Shown: positions 54,884 through 62,589 of the stretch, piece after piece
Layout of the letters: every line of letters begins with the position of its first letter
Position numbering within the stretch: the first letter of the stretch is position 1
From: Blastopirellula retiformator
Lineage (GTDB): Bacteria > Planctomycetota > Planctomycetia > Pirellulales > Pirellulaceae
DNA: 64,000 nucleotides
Reading direction: 5' to 3'
Assembly (NCBI RefSeq): GCF_007859755.1
Contig: NZ_SJPF01000001.1
Coordinates: 1,166,082 to 1,230,081 of the forward strand
Made by a program: the position numbers and the translations under genes
Notes under the pieces: generated by a model
Databases searched by the model: none
The model's input: the letters and a program-made list of their open reading frames with translations, nothing else
What the model was told of the DNA's origin: nothing

Positions 54884-55387
54884 ATGAAGAAGACGTCAGC
54901 GAACATGGAGAGCGGGCTCGCCGCCGAGATCGGCAAACGCAAGCCGTTTGAAAGCTTGCGCCAAGAGGCGTTCTTGAATCTGGTGCGCACTCATGAGCAG
55001 CTCGCCAGTGAAGTCACCCGCTTGCTGAAGCAACATTCCCTTTCCGACGCACAGTACAATGCATTGCGAATTTTGCGTGGGGAAGGGGAGCCAATGCAGA
55101 CCTACCAGATCGCCCAACGCATGATCACGGCGCAGACCGACATCTCGCGGCTGGTCGATCGCCTGGAAGCGAGCGAATTGGTCGAGCGGGAGCGCAGCGC
55201 GGATGATCGTCGCGTCGTCTGGGTCTCGTTGACCAGTAAGGGAAAGGCCGTGTTAAAGCAGTTGGATAAACCGCTCAGTGAGCTGCATGAAACGCAGTTT
55301 GCCGGCTTCAGCGACCAACAGCTGCGTACGCTGTCGAAGCTGCTCTTTCGGGCTCGTCAGTCGGAAGCGAAAGACAACAGCGAGTAA
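54884..55387 (+). CDS. MarR-family transcriptional regulator
   Basis: 167 residues. Winged helix with SDAQYNALRILRGEGEPMQT, ITAQTDISRLVDRLEASELV and the wing RERSADDRRVVWVSLTSKG. Likely a repressor of the azoreductase gene 92 bp downstream, as with other MarR/azoreductase or quinone-response pairs. It has no obvious redox Cys, so ligand sensing is more likely. Palindromic TTGC/GCAA sites lie before both genes. Confidence 0.9.
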   Translation: MKKTSANMESGLAAEIGKRKPFESLRQEAFLNLVRTHEQLASEVTRLLKQHSLSDAQYNALRILRGEGEPMQTYQIAQRMITAQTDISRLVDRLEASELVERERSADDRRVVWVSLTSKGKAVLKQLDKPLSELHETQFAGFSDQQLRTLSKLLFRARQSEAKDNSE

Positions 55388-55430
55388 GTAGCTCCTCCAT
55401 TTTTTTCGTCAAAAGCGCGTTGCGACAGTG

Positions 55431-55443
55431 ATTGCGGCGCAAT
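55431..55443. promoter_or_regulatory. Candidate operator ATTGCGGCGCAAT before azoR
   Basis: Odd palindrome with perfect 6-bp arms around a central G, 36 bp before the azoreductase start. It shares TTGC/GCAA half-sites with the palindrome before marR. Confidence 0.55.
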
Positions 55444-55479
55444 GTAATTCGTCACCGCCAAACCACAGGAGATCGTCCT

Positions 55480-56109
55480 ATGGCCAAATTGCTCTATCTC
55501 GAATCGTCTCCCCGTAAAGACCGCTCGGCGTCGATCGCCGTCGCGAAGGAGTTCCTAGCGAAGTACCAAGAGGCGCATCCGGCGGACGAGGTCGACACGT
55601 GGGACTTGTGGTCGACTTCGCTGCCGGAGTTTGATGGCGATGTCCTGAACGCCAAGTATCAGATCCTGCATGGGCAAGAACATACGCCGGAACAGGCTGC
55701 CGCGTGGAAGGCCGTCACCGACGTCTTTGAGCGGTTCAACTCGGCCGACAAGTACGTCATGAGCGTCCCGATGTGGAACTTCGCCATTCCGTACAAGCTA
55801 AAGCACTTCATTGACGTTATCGCCCAGCCGGGGCTGGCGTTCAGCTTTTCGCCAGAGACCGGCTATTCAGGCCTGGTAACCGGCAAGCCGATCACGGTGA
55901 TCTACGCGCGCGGCGGCGACTATTCCTCCAGCGAGCAGATGCAGGCGATCGACTACCAGAAGGCGTATCTCGAGTTCCTGCTCGGCTTCATCGGCTTCAC
56001 CGACATCAAAAACATCCTGGTCGAGCCGACGTTGGCGGCGCCGGAAGTCGCAGGCCAAGCCAAGGACTCGGCCAAACAACAAGCGGCCCAAATCGTGGCC
56101 AGCTTCTAA
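55480..56109 (+). CDS. azoR: FMN-dependent NADH azoreductase
   Basis: 209 residues from ATG 55480 (MAKLLYLESSPRKDRSAS, the flavodoxin-like FMN loop). Further family motifs: VMSVPMWNFAIPYKLKHFID, GYSGLVTGKPITVIYARGGDY and FLGFIGFTDI. It reduces azo compounds and quinones with NADH, protecting against electrophiles. Co-oriented with and probably controlled by the MarR gene upstream; strong terminator downstream. Confidence 0.93.
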   Translation: MAKLLYLESSPRKDRSASIAVAKEFLAKYQEAHPADEVDTWDLWSTSLPEFDGDVLNAKYQILHGQEHTPEQAAAWKAVTDVFERFNSADKYVMSVPMWNFAIPYKLKHFIDVIAQPGLAFSFSPETGYSGLVTGKPITVIYARGGDYSSSEQMQAIDYQKAYLEFLLGFIGFTDIKNILVEPTLAAPEVAGQAKDSAKQQAAQIVASF

Positions 56110-56132
56110 CCCAGAATCGCTGCACGCGCATG

Positions 56133-56168
56133 AAAACCGCAAGTGGCGACGGCCGCTTGCGGTTTTTT
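56133..56168 (+). terminator. Rho-independent terminator after azoR
   Basis: AAAACCGCAAG...CTTGCGGTTTT stem with a 6-T end. Located between convergent genes, so it may serve both. Confidence 0.88.
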
Positions 56169-56182
56169 GCGTAGCCTGCTTC

Positions 56183-56602
56183 TTAGCGATCCATTTCGGG
56201 CTTGCCGCAGTTGATCATCCAGGGAGTGCCGAATCGGTCGGTCACCATGCCGAACCGATACGCCCAAAACGTCTCTTGCAGCGGCATCTCGATATCGCCT
56301 TGCTGCGACAGTCCGGCGAAGATCCGCTCCGCTTCGGTTGGATCGGCCAGCGCCAGCGAGACCTTCATTCCTTGCATCTTGTCGTAAACCTCGGGCGGGC
56401 AATCGGACGCCATCAAGTGCGTCTCGCCCACCGTCAGGCAAGCATGCATGATCTTGTCGCGAAAGTCGGCCGAGACTTGCTCTTCGGATGGAGAGCCCGC
56501 GTAGGGAAACATCGCCTCGACGGTCGCGCCGAACAACTCGGCGTAAAACGCAAGCGCTTCTCGACAATTGCCATTGAAGAACAGATAGGGACTGACGTGC
56601 AT
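56183..56602 (-). CDS. VOC/PhnB-like protein
   Basis: 139 residues. Two beta-alpha-beta-beta-beta modules: VSPYLFFNGNCREALAFYAELFGATVE at the N-terminus and FWAYRFGMVTDRFGTPWMIN at the C-terminus, the classical PhnB / 3-demethylubiquinone-like glyoxalase family pattern. The enzymatic activity of most members is unknown. It stands alone, convergent with azoR. Confidence 0.88.
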   Translation of the reverse strand: MHVSPYLFFNGNCREALAFYAELFGATVEAMFPYAGSPSEEQVSADFRDKIMHACLTVGETHLMASDCPPEVYDKMQGMKVSLALADPTEAERIFAGLSQQGDIEMPLQETFWAYRFGMVTDRFGTPWMINCGKPEMDR

Positions 56603-56677
56603 CGGGAGGGCTCCTGAAACAAGGGGCAGGGAATCCCTCTATTGGATCGTAAACGGCGGCGTCAGGAAAGCGGCGGT

Positions 56678-59600
56678 TTAGGCGTCGACCGGGCGTTGTT
56701 CCGGCGACAACGTGTTGATCCGGGTGGCGATCTCGGCCAGGAACGACCGGCGTTCGATCGGCTTGGTCAGGTACGCGTCGCACCCGGCGTCGAGGCACTT
56801 GTTGACGTCGCCTCGCATCGCATGGGCGGTCAGCGCGATGATCTGTCCTTTGTAACCCGCGCTGCGCAGCAGTTCGGTCGCGGTATAGCCGTCCATGACC
56901 GGCATCTGCATGTCCATCAGGATGACGTCATGCGGATTGTCGGCTTGCCAGGCTTTCAGGGCCGCGTCCAGACCAAGTTTGCCGTTTTCGGCGGTCGTCA
57001 CTTCGGCACCAGCCTTCTTTAAGATAAAGCTAATCAGCTTGCGGTTGTCGGGCCCGTCTTCGACCAACAGGATGCGACCCGATAGTTTCAGTGAAGACGC
57101 GTCGGCAGTCTGCGGCTGGGTCTTGGCGATCGGTTCGTCTTCGGCGCTAGCTGCGGCCGCCGCCAGATCGCCGGTTCCGATCGACAAAGTGAACGTGCTC
57201 CCTTTGCCCAGCTCGCTCGTCGCGGTGACGTCGCCCCCCAGCAGAATCGCGATCTGCTTGGTAATCGCTAAGCCAAGGCCGGTACCGCCAAATTTGCGCG
57301 TCATCGAGGCGTCGGCCTGACGGAACGGCTGAAAGACGTGCTGCATCTGCTCGTCCGACATGCCGATGCCGCTGTCGGAAATCTCAAAAATCAACTGTTC
57401 ACGTTCGACGTCGCAGCGAGTGGAAACTCGAACCACGCCGTTCTTGGTGAACTTGATCGCGTTACCCACCAGGTTCAATAGCGCTTGCTTCAGGCGGGTC
57501 GAATCGCAGAGGATCGACTTCGGCAGCTCGCCCACCGTCTTGAACGTAAGGCGGTTCTTCTGAGCATGGGCGCGGTCGCTCATCAGCTCTTCCAAGTCGC
57601 GCAGCGCCATGGCCGGGTCCATCGGACGAAGCTCGATGTCGAACTTGCCCGCTTCGACCTTCGAGAGATCGAGAATGTCGTTGATCAGTTCCAACAGGTG
57701 CGTGCCGTTGCGCTGAATGGTGCTGACCGCCTTCTTGCGATCTTCGTTCGAGACTTCGTCATCCAGCAGCATGTCGCTAAAGCCGATGATGGCGGTCATC
57801 GGGGTGCGGATTTCGTGGCTCATGTTCGCCAAGAATTCGCTCTTGATTCGGCTGGCCCGTTTCGCTTCCTGATGGGCCATCGTCAATTCGGTGTTCAGCG
57901 CCTTCAAGCGATTTTCGGCGGCGCATTTTTCGGTGATGTCGCTTTCGATCAGCATGTAGCCGGTCAACGCGCCGCTAGAATCCGTCAGCGGTGCGCTTTC
58001 GATGGCGACGACGTACTCGCGGCCATCTTTGGCGTAGTTGACGATTTCGGCATTGGTCGAAGCGCGCAGACGCAGCGCATCGCTGAGCCGCTCGACCGCA
58101 TCCGGATTGCTGTTCGGGCCGTACAACAGTTCGCTCGGACGTTTGCCGAACGCCTCGTTCAGCTCGTATCCGCTCAGTCGAGTGAAGCCGTCGTTGACCC
58201 ATTCGATTCGGCCGTCGACGTCCGTAATGACGACGGCGTTGCTGGTGCGGCGGACGATCTTCGCCAGCCGTTCCGCCTCTTCGGCGGCGTGATTTGCCGT
58301 TTGCTCGCTGATTCGCAGTTCGTGCGTCATGTCTTCGGCCAGCGCCAAGGCCCGGGCCTGACTCAGACCCATCGCCCACACGATGCCGGCCAGCATCAAG
58401 CTAAGCGCCACCCCCCCAAAACCAAAGAACGCCGGGGTGACGCGATCAACTTCCGCTTCAAACGGCGGGAGCGTGCTCGTCCTGATGGTCCACGTCCGGC
58501 CACCAACCGGAATTCGGGCAATGTTGACGAACATGCGGCCTGAATAGTCGGTTCCGTCGTCGTGTTGGCCTGGCTCATCTTTTAAATGGCCGTCGTGATC
58601 ATACAGTTGCGATTGCTGCGCCAATTGGTCGCCATCAAAAATTTCAAAATCGAGACCCGCATTGACTAGATCGCCCATATGATCCAGACTGCGCTCCAGA
58701 ATGATCGGCGCGTAAAGCACCCCGGCCAAGTTGGCTTGGCGTTCCTCGGGGGTCCGAGTGCTTGACCCATTCTCGTAGATCGGAACATAGTAGAGAAAAC
58801 CGGCGCGGATCTTATCGTCTTGCAATAGATGAATCATGCCGGTGATTGTCGGTTCCCCCGTGCGAATCGCTTTTTCGATCGCCGTCCGGCGAGTCGTCTC
58901 AGACCCGACGTCATAACCCCATGCCCGACGATTGGGCTCTAAGGGATAGATGTGCTGGATCACGTAGGCGATCGACTCGTCACCGAGCGAAAGGACGTCG
59001 AAGTCGGGAGCGTTGTCGGCTCGTTCGGCTGCAATGAATTGTTGGATCTCGTCACGCGGCACGCGCTGAATCATGCCGAAGCCGATCGCCCCTGGGAATT
59101 CGGCCGGCAGGTCGCGGGAGTCGACATAAGACTTGAACCCGTCCCGGCTCACATGTTCGCTGCCCGCGTACATCCCGCGGGCGCCTTTCAGTCCGTAAAC
59201 GCACAGGTTGGCGCGGCGCTGGATCTCTTCGGTCAACAGCTCGCTCCGTTTCAGGAACAAGGTGTGGTTCGTATTGCGAATATGACGCTGCGAGTCGCGA
59301 ACGAGAAAGCCGGTCACCAGCAGCCCGACCGCCAGCGTGACGCAGACGAGCGCGACCAAAGGTCGGGCACGTCGCATTTCTTTCTTCAGGTTCGTCCCAT
59401 CCTCTTCTTCGGCGGCGAGACTTAGTCCGCGGAGCGACAGCAAGACGCCAGCCGAGATCGCCGCCAGCACCATCTCCGTATGCAGCGCCGAGGTCGAATA
59501 AAAGTGATGATCCCGCATGCCGCTGGCCCGCGACAGGAAAATGACGATGCCGACCACGCCGACAAGGCCGCCCCCCAGCGTCATTCCGATTCCGAGCCAT

Positions 59601-60082
59601 TGCCCGCGGCCGCGATAGAAGAAGATGCCGATCCCTAGCAGCACAGTTCCCAGCGCCGTCCCCGGAGACATCAGCCCCGGCGTCTGTCCTGCCGCAACCG
59701 AGACCGGGTCGGCGGATATCAGCGTATTGATTCCCAGATCGACATCAGCGATGTCCTGAATCAAGCAGGCCGATCCCAACAGGACGGCCAACAGCGCGCA
59801 GAACTTGCCGGCGCAGTGGAATCGACAGGTTGAGCAAATCGCCTGGGTGCGCAGCAGCCCCGCCAGTGAGAGCAGCGCCAGGCCGATCGCCGTGTTGACC
59901 TTCATCGTCGGCAGGCCGTCGACGACGCTGCGTAGCGACGTCCAGGCCGCCGGCCAAGCGATCAGCACCAGCAGCGAGACGCCCAGGCAGAGGCTCAGCA
60001 AGACTCGTGCGGCGATGATCAACCAGGCGACGTCGATCGTCGACGCGCGGTTCTCTCCCGTCTGGATTGTTTCAGTTCGCAT
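56678..60082 (-). CDS. Hybrid sensor histidine kinase (CHASE-PAS-HisKA-HATPase-REC)
   Basis: About 1134 residues from ATG 60082 (ATG 60118 and 60151 are alternatives). Several N-terminal membrane helices (~20-210), a CHASE domain (~260-480, GLKGARGMYAGSEHVSRDGF, PGAIGFGMIQRVPRDE), another helix, a PAS domain (~590-700), HisKA with phospho-acceptor His756 in NMSHEIRTPMTAIIGF, HATPase_c (NAIKFTKNG, DSGIGM, GGTGLGLAI), and a C-terminal receiver (LMDMQMPVMDGYTA; LTKPI). It senses an external ligand through CHASE and phosphorelays internally; no HPt or output regulator is nearby. Confidence 0.92.
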   Translation of the reverse strand: MRTETIQTGENRASTIDVAWLIIAARVLLSLCLGVSLLVLIAWPAAWTSLRSVVDGLPTMKVNTAIGLALLSLAGLLRTQAICSTCRFHCAGKFCALLAVLLGSACLIQDIADVDLGINTLISADPVSVAAGQTPGLMSPGTALGTVLLGIGIFFYRGRGQWLGIGMTLGGGLVGVVGIVIFLSRASGMRDHHFYSTSALHTEMVLAAISAGVLLSLRGLSLAAEEEDGTNLKKEMRRARPLVALVCVTLAVGLLVTGFLVRDSQRHIRNTNHTLFLKRSELLTEEIQRRANLCVYGLKGARGMYAGSEHVSRDGFKSYVDSRDLPAEFPGAIGFGMIQRVPRDEIQQFIAAERADNAPDFDVLSLGDESIAYVIQHIYPLEPNRRAWGYDVGSETTRRTAIEKAIRTGEPTITGMIHLLQDDKIRAGFLYYVPIYENGSSTRTPEERQANLAGVLYAPIILERSLDHMGDLVNAGLDFEIFDGDQLAQQSQLYDHDGHLKDEPGQHDDGTDYSGRMFVNIARIPVGGRTWTIRTSTLPPFEAEVDRVTPAFFGFGGVALSLMLAGIVWAMGLSQARALALAEDMTHELRISEQTANHAAEEAERLAKIVRRTSNAVVITDVDGRIEWVNDGFTRLSGYELNEAFGKRPSELLYGPNSNPDAVERLSDALRLRASTNAEIVNYAKDGREYVVAIESAPLTDSSGALTGYMLIESDITEKCAAENRLKALNTELTMAHQEAKRASRIKSEFLANMSHEIRTPMTAIIGFSDMLLDDEVSNEDRKKAVSTIQRNGTHLLELINDILDLSKVEAGKFDIELRPMDPAMALRDLEELMSDRAHAQKNRLTFKTVGELPKSILCDSTRLKQALLNLVGNAIKFTKNGVVRVSTRCDVEREQLIFEISDSGIGMSDEQMQHVFQPFRQADASMTRKFGGTGLGLAITKQIAILLGGDVTATSELGKGSTFTLSIGTGDLAAAAASAEDEPIAKTQPQTADASSLKLSGRILLVEDGPDNRKLISFILKKAGAEVTTAENGKLGLDAALKAWQADNPHDVILMDMQMPVMDGYTATELLRSAGYKGQIIALTAHAMRGDVNKCLDAGCDAYLTKPIERRSFLAEIATRINTLSPEQRPVDA

Positions 60083-60369
60083 TTCCGCACAGCCCCTAAT
60101 CGCCGCCGTTTCGATCATTCGGCGGAGACGAGAACGTCCCGCCTGGCGCAAGGGGCCAGAAAACTACGGTCGAGTCCTCCCAAGAATCTAGGTTGCCGTG
60201 ATGCGGCCGAACGAATATCTGAGTGCGAACTGCCGCAACATCGGGCGCCAATCGCCGCGAAGCGACGACAAGAGGCGCACAATCGTTTCAGCTGTACCCC
60301 ACAGCATTTAAAGGGGGTTGGCGATCTTGCGACCAAACGCCGGCGGCTTCCGCGGTTGCGTCGGTCGCA

Positions 60370-61230
60370 TTAGAACCGGACCCCGCCCCCAAAGTTGCTG
60401 AAGAAGTTGGGCGATTGGTCGTTCAGGCCCCAGCCAACACGGACCCCCAGCTCAAAATTTGGGGTGACCAGGTAGTGGAAGCCGGGGCTGAAATAGTGCT
60501 GTACGCTTTCCGTCTCCCGCCCCTCGGTAAAGATCCCAAAGTATTCGGCATGCGCCTTCCAGCCTGCGCCGACCGGGACTTTCAGAACGGTCGAAGGCGC
60601 CCATACGTTGAAATGGTCCTCTTCGGCGCTGCTGGTGCTGTAGCGAATCGCGGAGTCCCACTCCCAGCCCTCGCAAAACTGCCAACCTCCGACGTAGGTG
60701 GTCGAGAAATCGCTGTCATTCGCCTCGCCGCTGGTCGGCGTAAAGCCTTGCAAGATCAACGCCGTCCGCGGCGTCCAATCGCATTGCTGAGTCAGTTGGA
60801 ACTTGCCGCCGTACAACAGACGACTCTCTTCCTCTAACTCGGCCGCGCCTTCTTCTTCAAAGTCGTCCGGCGCATTGCCCGAGACTGGGTTGCCGGCGCC
60901 CCCGACTTCGTAGTTCCAGCCGATCCGCAGCTCGATGTTGTCGGTCACGCCGATGCGGGTGACGATCTCCGGAAAACTATGCGTCTCTTTGACGGTCCGG
61001 TTGTCGATAAACGTATAGGCCGACTCGACCACCGTATGCCCATAGCCGACCACGCTGGTCGCCGGCGTAAATGAATCGCGGTCGGTTTCGATCTCGTCTT
61101 CTTCGCCCGGCTCTTGCTCGGTCGGCGTAAAGGCCTGCTCGGCAATGCTCTCCAGCGGAAACTGCGCTCGCGCCTCCAGCGCCGCCGCCAGGCTGCCCAG
61201 AACCAATAAACCGATGCAGGTCCGTTTCAT
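60370..61230 (-). CDS. Exported transporter-like outer-membrane protein (phenol MetA-pathway family)
   Basis: 286 residues from ATG 61230, which begins a signal peptide (IGLLVLGSLAAALEARAQ). Mature part: EIETDRDSFTPATSVVGYGH and IVTRIGVTDNIELRIGWNY, then amphipathic strands to a C-terminal aromatic end (FFSNFGGGVRF), as in the MetA-pathway outer-membrane family. An open frame extends to 61662 but is Arg/Lys/Ser-rich shadow sequence reading through motif array 2. The array starts ~230 bp upstream. Confidence 0.82.
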   Translation of the reverse strand: MKRTCIGLLVLGSLAAALEARAQFPLESIAEQAFTPTEQEPGEEDEIETDRDSFTPATSVVGYGHTVVESAYTFIDNRTVKETHSFPEIVTRIGVTDNIELRIGWNYEVGGAGNPVSGNAPDDFEEEGAAELEEESRLLYGGKFQLTQQCDWTPRTALILQGFTPTSGEANDSDFSTTYVGGWQFCEGWEWDSAIRYSTSSAEEDHFNVWAPSTVLKVPVGAGWKAHAEYFGIFTEGRETESVQHYFSPGFHYLVTPNFELGVRVGWGLNDQSPNFFSNFGGGVRF

Positions 61231-61459
61231 CACAATCGTCCACCATGCAAACAGCGAGAACAGCACGACTCCGTCTCCCTTGCTTCGACCCGCCCCCGCC
61301 GCTCGCTCCACCACCAACCCCACCGCCGACAAACTTCCCACGATCGGGGGAATTGGTTTGCTAGCAGACCGGCGTGGAATGACGCATGTCGAAGTACGAA
61401 TGACGAAATGAAATACCGGCCGCAAGTCGCCAAAGCGACCTGACCCCTTTGGCGAGACA

Positions 61460-62099
61460 GGACTGGACCGCTCCGTTTCGTTTTTTTCACCCCATTTCAA
61501 CCCCTCAACTTTCGACCCATCCACAATGGTTGATAAGCACTGGACTCGCCCGCACATTTTTTTCCGTGTGCCAAGGCTCTGTGAGCCCACCAATCCCGTT
61601 TCCGCCAGACCAAGCCGGACCAGACTGGACCGCACGGTTTCGTTTTTTTGACTCCTCCCCAACCCATCAGCACCCGTTGATCACCACTGGACTCGCCGGC
61701 GCAATTTTTTTCACCCGGCGGTGCATCTGAACGCGCTACGAACCGGCCCGATTGCTCGTCTCTCCCCGGCGCCGCGGCGCAACCTCTTACAGCGATTACG
61801 TTTCCACGCGATTCCCCCAAAAACTGGACCGCCGCGCATCGTTTTTTCTCCGGCGAACTGGACTGGACCGCCACGTTTTTTTTGCCGCCCCGCATGGATC
61901 GAAACCGCATTCCCTCGGCTTGCGCACTCGGGCTACGATGGTGGCCGGATCGTGAACTGGACCGGACCGACCGTTTTTATTGCGTGGCGGACTGGACCGT
62001 CAGGCATCGTTTTTTCAGCTCCAAGGGGGCGCCGCTAAAGTAGCCCGGGGTACGCCTTCGACGATCCCTATCGACTGGACCGGACTGTTTCTAATTTTT
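61460..62099 (-). repeat. Motif array 2: nine A-run / TCCAGT units
   Basis: Minus-strand units (A5-8, spacer usually 12-13 bp, then TCCAGT with optional CCAGT extension) at 61460-61487, 61538-61563, 61623-61649, 61684-61711, 61822-61847, 61856-61883, 61954-61979, 61988-62015 and 62072-62099. All share one orientation, with irregular spacing of about 30-140 bp. Sequence between units differs. Same motif and same orientation relative to a minus-strand gene as array 1. Confidence 0.78.
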
Positions 62100-62235
62100 C
62101 GGTCCGCCCGATTCATCCTCTTTCCAACCCGCGCCTACTGCCACCGCCGACACGATTCACGCTGTAACGAATAGGTGAACCTGCTCCATCTTCCGCGGTC
62201 GCCAATCGCGGCGGATGAACGAAGAACCACGCCGC

Positions 62236-62269
62236 AATCGACCAGAATTCCGTGCGCTCTGTCAAGCAA
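62236..62269 (+). repeat. 34-bp border sequence shared with array 1
   Basis: 32 of 34 positions identical to 19435-19468, 136 bp beyond the last motif unit. See array 1. Confidence 0.75.
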
Positions 62270-62589
62270 GTTTTCTTGCCCGGTTGGCCCGATTAGTCGC
62301 GGCGCGAATGGTCAGCTCGCGTCCGCGACAAGATGCCTTAGCAAGCGGATGAGATTTGCGTGGGGAACAATCGGATCGACAGTCCGGGACTCTTAATTGA
62401 CCACTCTTTTTAGGGTGGCTAAAGTGGGTCTCGCTTCATTCGGCTCAACAACAGCCTTTGCTCCCGGTTAGGCAAGAGGCGCTTTGGGATTCCCAGTCGT
62501 GAGTTGGTTGATCCATTCTGTGATTCTCAGCAATAAGCCTGCGTCTTAAACGAAGTTCTTCTTCAGTTGCATCCGAGTCGAGAAAATCA

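Larger units (their letters stand above)
61231..62589. other. 1.36-kb non-coding region holding motif array 2
   Basis: Between divergent genes for the outer-membrane protein and the NTPase. Short open frames are numerous on both strands but change frame at every motif unit and share no recognisable domain. The centre is motif array 2; the right part has the shared 34-bp border and then about 320 bp with nothing recognised. Confidence 0.6.

Noticed and set aside
61246-61662. N-terminal extension of the outer-membrane protein gene
   Set aside because: The frame is open through the motif array, but a clear signal peptide starts at 61230 and the extension is Arg/Lys/Ser-rich without family resemblance.
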